Origin: Dehalococcoidia bacterium | GTDB lineage: Bacteria > Chloroflexota > Dehalococcoidia > Tepidiformales > Tepidiformaceae | Assembly (NCBI GenBank): GCA_007126855.1 | Contig: SLAK01000194.1 | Coordinates: 1 to 17,398 of the forward strand | Reading direction: 5' to 3' | Length of the DNA stretch: 17,398 nucleotides | Shown: positions 14,687 through 17,398 of the stretch, piece after piece | How the letters are laid out: every line of letters begins with the position of its first letter | Numbering within the stretch: position 1 is the first letter of the stretch | The notes under the pieces: model-generated | Told to the model about the DNA's origin: nothing | The model's input: only the letters and a program-made list of their open reading frames with translations | The model's database searches: none | Made by a program: the position numbers and the translations under genes

Positions 14687-17059
14687 ATGGACGGACTCGG
14701 GCCTCTGGCGGGCCTGCGCATTGTCGAGCACTGCGGTTGGTGGGGCGTATTTGCAGGCCGCCTGCTGGCCGATGCCGGCGCCGACGTGGTGCGGGTGGTG
14801 TCACCCGGGGGCGACCCGCTCGAAACCGAGCCGCCCTTCTTCGGCGAATCTGGCGTCTCGATCCAGGAGACCTGGTACAACGCCGGGAAGCGGATATTGC
14901 GCGCCGGCGGCGACACGGCGTTCACCGCCGCGCTCGCAGGCGCGGTCCGGGGGGCCGACATCCTGGTCGAGGATTGGACGCCTGGGGGCGCGCCGCTCAA
15001 CGATGCGCAACTCGGCGAGCTTAACCCCGGGTTGGTGCGTGTTTCGGTTAGCCCGCTGGGGACTGCGGGGCAATGGTCCGGCTACGAGGTGAACGATCTG
15101 GTGGCGAATGCGCTATCGGGCGCTGCCTCCGTGACCGGCAACGCGGACACACCGCCGGTAAACGGATACGGGAACCAGACCTGCCATACCGTAGGCCTCT
15201 ATGTGGCGACCTGCGCGCTCGCTGCACTGCGGGCGCGGCGGCTGACCGGCACCGGGCAACGCGTGACCGTGAATGCACACGAAGCGCTGGTGAGCTGCAC
15301 CGAGCAGGTACTGATGGAGTGGTTCTTTCCGGCGCAGGCGAGCTGGACCGGCGCGATCGCTCCCCGCCAGGGAAGCCTGCACTGGAGCGGCGCCTACGAG
15401 GTGTACCCGGGCAGGACCGGCCGCGGGATCATGGTGACCGTCGCGCTGAAGCTGTTCGAATCGTTGCTGCCGTGGCTGGAGGAGGAAGGCGCTGCCCAGG
15501 GCCTGGCCGACCGCGAGAAATACCCCGACCCGATCGCGATCATCCGCGACGTGCCGTACGCGATGAAGGTGATGCGGGACTGGGTGGCAACCCACGATGC
15601 CGATGAGCTTTTCTACGAAGCGCAGCGGCGCCACCAGCCTTTCGGTGTGGTCTGGGATGTGGCCACGGCGACCCGGTCGCCGCAGATTGAGGCCCGCTGC
15701 TACTTTCAGCCTCAGGAGGTGGAGGGCTTTGGAAGCGTCCCGTTCCCCGGACGTCTGTTCCGCACGGATCGCGATGGCCCGCATCCCAGGCCTGGCGTGG
15801 CGATATCGGTGAAGGATCTCGGCTGGGAACCGCGTGATTCGGACGCTGTGGTGCAGCGCCAGGATGTCTCCAGGCAGCGGCCGCTGGAAGGTATCCGCGT
15901 GATGGACTTCACGCACGTGCTCGCCGGGCCCTTTGGCACCCGCGTGCTTGGCGACCTGGGCGCGGATGTGATCAAGGTGGGGACAGAGGCCCGTGGCGCC
16001 GGCGCCAACTCGCCGATGCATCCGTACTACACTTCGTGGAACAGGAACAAGCGCTCGATCATGCTCAACCTGGGGAGCGAGCGGGGCCTGGAGGTCGCGC
16101 GGGCGCTGGCGCTTCGCTCGGACATCATCACAGAAAACTTTCGCGCCGGTGTGCTCGCCCGCTGGGGCCTCGACCGCGCCTCGCTGAAAGACGGCAACCC
16201 CGGCATCAGCGTCATCGCGATGGGCGGGATGGGACAAACAGGCCCATGGAAAGACTTTGTGACCTTTGCGCCGACGATCCACGCGCTCGTTGGGCTCACC
16301 TACCTGACAAACCCGCCGGGCCGCCACGACCTGGGCTATGGCTTCTCGCTCACCGACCACCTGAGTGGGCTGGCTGCGGCCCTGGCGGCCTGCGGGGCGA
16401 TCGAGCACCGCCACCAGACTGGCGAGGGCCTGGATATCGACCTGGCGCAATACGAGCTTGGCCTGGGTATCATGGGCCCGGCCTATCTGGATTACTTCGC
16501 CAACGGCCGCAACCCGGAGCCGGTGGGGAACCGCCACCCCTTCGATGCCTGGGCGCCACACAGCATCTACCGTTGCGCCGGCGACGACGAGTGGGTGGCC
16601 ATCGCAGCCCGTGGCGACGAACAGTGGCAGGCGCTGTGCCGTGTCATCGGCCAGCCTGGCCTTACAGGCGATCCGCACTTCGCCACGCATGAGCAGCGCG
16701 TGGCGAACATCGAGGAGCTGGACCGCATCATTGAGAGTTGGACGGTGACGCACGACCGCTACGATGTGATGGAACGGTGCCAGGTGGCCGGCATCGCGGC
16801 GGGCGCGGTGCAGAACGCCGAAGACCTCGCCTACCGCGACCCGCAGCTCAGCGCGGCAGGGTTCTTCGGGACAGCGTGGGCGGAGAACTGGGGCGAGTAT
16901 GGGGTGGACCGCTTCCCCGCGCTGTTCGATGGCCGGCGGCGCGATGTCTATAAAGGCGTGCACCAGGGTGGCGAGGATACCTTCGACGTGATGAAGGATG
17001 TTTTGGGGCTGGATGATGGCGAGATTGCCACGCTTGTCGCCGAAGGTGTGTTGTCGTGA
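14687..17059 (+). CDS. Double-length CaiB/BaiF family III CoA-transferase (two fused domains)
   Basis: This 790-residue protein is about twice the usual CaiB/BaiF length and contains two copies of the fold. Copy 1 (about 5-390) opens PLAGLRIVEHCGWWGVFAGRLLADAGADVVRV; copy 2 (about 399-790) opens PLEGIRVMDFTHVLAGPFGTRVLGDLGADVIKV. Copy 2 is the more canonical, with WNRNKRSIMLNL (451-462), ENFRAGVLARWGL (483-495), MGGMGQTGP (512-520) and GLDIDLAQYE (581-590). Aligned by eye with formyl-CoA transferase, the catalytic Asp position holds Glu590 in copy 2 and Glu199 in copy 1 (RVTVNAHEA). The family moves CoA between carboxylic acids or racemises acyl-CoAs, working as interlocked dimers, so a fused pair may act as one pseudo-dimer. 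The ATG at 14687 is chosen because similarity begins there; no clear ribosome-binding site precedes it. The acyl substrate cannot be read. Confidence 0.93.
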   Translation: MDGLGPLAGLRIVEHCGWWGVFAGRLLADAGADVVRVVSPGGDPLETEPPFFGESGVSIQETWYNAGKRILRAGGDTAFTAALAGAVRGADILVEDWTPGGAPLNDAQLGELNPGLVRVSVSPLGTAGQWSGYEVNDLVANALSGAASVTGNADTPPVNGYGNQTCHTVGLYVATCALAALRARRLTGTGQRVTVNAHEALVSCTEQVLMEWFFPAQASWTGAIAPRQGSLHWSGAYEVYPGRTGRGIMVTVALKLFESLLPWLEEEGAAQGLADREKYPDPIAIIRDVPYAMKVMRDWVATHDADELFYEAQRRHQPFGVVWDVATATRSPQIEARCYFQPQEVEGFGSVPFPGRLFRTDRDGPHPRPGVAISVKDLGWEPRDSDAVVQRQDVSRQRPLEGIRVMDFTHVLAGPFGTRVLGDLGADVIKVGTEARGAGANSPMHPYYTSWNRNKRSIMLNLGSERGLEVARALALRSDIITENFRAGVLARWGLDRASLKDGNPGISVIAMGGMGQTGPWKDFVTFAPTIHALVGLTYLTNPPGRHDLGYGFSLTDHLSGLAAALAACGAIEHRHQTGEGLDIDLAQYELGLGIMGPAYLDYFANGRNPEPVGNRHPFDAWAPHSIYRCAGDDEWVAIAARGDEQWQALCRVIGQPGLTGDPHFATHEQRVANIEELDRIIESWTVTHDRYDVMERCQVAGIAAGAVQNAEDLAYRDPQLSAAGFFGTAWAENWGEYGVDRFPALFDGRRRDVYKGVHQGGEDTFDVMKDVLGLDDGEIATLVAEGVLS

Positions 17060-17124
17060 TGTTGAACGCCGGTGGCTCTTCGGCCACGCTTGAAGGCCAG
17101 GTGGCCCAGAAGGAGCGCGTGTGA
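17059..17124 (+). CDS. Possible 21-codon ORF coupled to both neighbours
   Basis: An ATG at 17059-17061 overlaps the CoA-transferase stop (TGATG) and opens 21 codons, reading MLNAGGSSATLEGQVAQKERV. Its TGA (17122-17124) overlaps the GTG start of the next gene as GTGA. GAAGG (17042-17046) lies 12 bases before the ATG. It has no cysteine codon, so it is not a classical cysteine attenuation leader. It resembles no family I know. It may serve only to carry ribosomes across the gap, or it may be chance, since only 61 bases separate the two larger genes. Confidence 0.3.
   Translation: MLNAGGSSATLEGQVAQKERV
17072..17106 (+). promoter_or_regulatory. Mutually exclusive hairpins just before the cysS/mshC-like ribosome-binding site
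   Basis: Segment 1, GTGGC (17072-17076), can pair with GCCAC (17083-17087) around a 6-base loop. The longer segment 2, GGCCAC (17082-17087), can instead pair perfectly with segment 3, GTGGCC (17101-17106), ending four bases before AAGGAG. Both cannot form at once, as in attenuators. Neither is followed by a T-run. The pairing is seen; the regulation is speculation. Confidence 0.25.
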
Positions 17125-17398
17125 CTTTGAATCTCTATACCTCGCTCGGCCGGGAAAAGCGGCCGTTCACGCCGCTGAAGCCGGGCTCGGTTGGCATGTA
17201 CGTCTGCGGCGTGACGCCCTATGACGTCACGCACCTGGGCCACGCGTTCTCGTATGTCCAGTTCGACGCGTTGCGGCGCTATTTCGAATGGCAGGGCTAC
17301 ACGGTCCGCTATGTGCAGAACGTGACGGACATCGATGACGACATGATCATGGTTTCGAAGCGCCAGGGTGGTCGGGCGATCGCCGAAATCCGCGACGA
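17121..17398 (+). CDS. Cysteinyl-tRNA synthetase / MshC-like cysteine ligase, 5' part (runs off right edge)
   Basis: The gene opens at GTG 17121, with AAGGAG (17110-17115) five bases upstream, and leaves the window after 92 codons. The protein is the start of a class I aminoacyl-tRNA synthetase catalytic core that activates cysteine with ATP. Cys29 in MYVCGVTPYD is the expected first zinc ligand that recognises the cysteine thiol. HLGH (38-41) is the HIGH motif, and NVTDIDDD lies at 67-74. CysRS normally reads TVYD and HIGH here. TPYD followed by THLGHA is wording I associate with MshC (the mycothiol-synthesis ligase) and with CysS-like proteins of some Chloroflexota. The C-terminal anticodon-binding region and KMSKS loop that would separate the two lie outside. 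Cysteine activation is firm; tRNA-Cys versus glucosaminyl-inositol as acceptor is open. Confidence 0.88.
   Translation, partial: MTLNLYTSLGREKRPFTPLKPGSVGMYVCGVTPYDVTHLGHAFSYVQFDALRRYFEWQGYTVRYVQNVTDIDDDMIMVSKRQGGRAIAEIRD

Noticed and set aside
14500..15000. N-terminal extension of the sigma factor by 167 residues
   Set aside because: It overlaps the divergent CoA-transferase gene and is low-complexity. The ATG at 14499 has a near-perfect ribosome-binding site and the sigma family similarity starts after it.
15113..16963. 616-codon open frame on the minus strand opposite the CoA-transferase
   Set aside because: The plus strand encodes clear CaiB/BaiF motifs through the same span; the antisense product has shadow-like composition and no motifs.
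1..17398. Mobile elements, CRISPR arrays, prophage or defence genes, tRNAs
   Set aside because: By eye I found no transposase or integrase motifs, no regularly spaced repeats, and no cloverleaf-like sequence in the gaps. All long frames are explained by metabolic or regulatory genes.

Overview
The window is high-GC bacterial DNA, densely packed with housekeeping, regulatory and metabolic genes. I saw no insertion sequence, prophage, CRISPR array, rRNA or tRNA. The mix fits a GC-rich Chloroflexota-type bacterium: large-subunit glutamate synthase, the MEP isoprenoid pathway, an archaeal/actinobacterial-style GGPP synthase, a double-length CaiB/BaiF CoA-transferase, and a CysS/MshC-like ligase with the TPYD...THLGHA signature. 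This placement is inference only; Actinobacteria-like lineages cannot be excluded from the sequence alone.

Layout. (1) 1-413 (-): the 5' part of a PLP-dependent aminotransferase that runs off the left edge. It is divergent from (2) gltB-gltD (686-6656, +), both subunits of glutamate synthase, overlapping by 8 bp. The 272-bp gap between them carries two outward-facing promoter-like sequences. (3) A minus-strand isoprenoid pair, dxs (9615-7693) then a GGPP-type polyprenyl synthase (7676-6657), whose stop codon abuts that of gltD. (4) An atypical short-chain dehydrogenase (10759-9764, -) in which the catalytic lysine of YxxxK is replaced by asparagine. (5) A minus-strand regulatory block: an OmpR-type response regulator with overlapping histidine kinase (12700-10843), an orphan OmpR-type regulator with a degenerate receiver (13594-12824), and a FliA/WhiG-family sigma factor (14499-13729). 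(6) A plus-strand set diverging from the sigma gene: a 790-residue protein made of two fused CaiB/BaiF domains (14687-17059), a possible 21-codon ORF linking it to the next gene, and the 5' part of a cysteinyl-tRNA synthetase/MshC-like ligase (17121 to the right edge).

How they work together. gltBD makes glutamate from glutamine and 2-oxoglutarate, and the divergent aminotransferase probably uses glutamate or 2-oxoglutarate as amino donor or acceptor. dxs feeds the MEP pathway, and the prenyl synthase extends its products toward C20-type isoprenoids. The two-component system, the pseudo-receiver regulator and the alternative sigma factor form a compact signalling cluster. An 11-bp-period direct repeat downstream of the kinase gene and upstream of the SDR gene is a candidate OmpR-family binding site.

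The most unusual items are the fused double CoA-transferase, the lysine-less SDR, the pseudo-receiver regulator beside the sigma gene, and the coupled mini-ORF with mutually exclusive hairpins just before the cysS/mshC-like gene. None amounts to a clearly new defence or mobile system.
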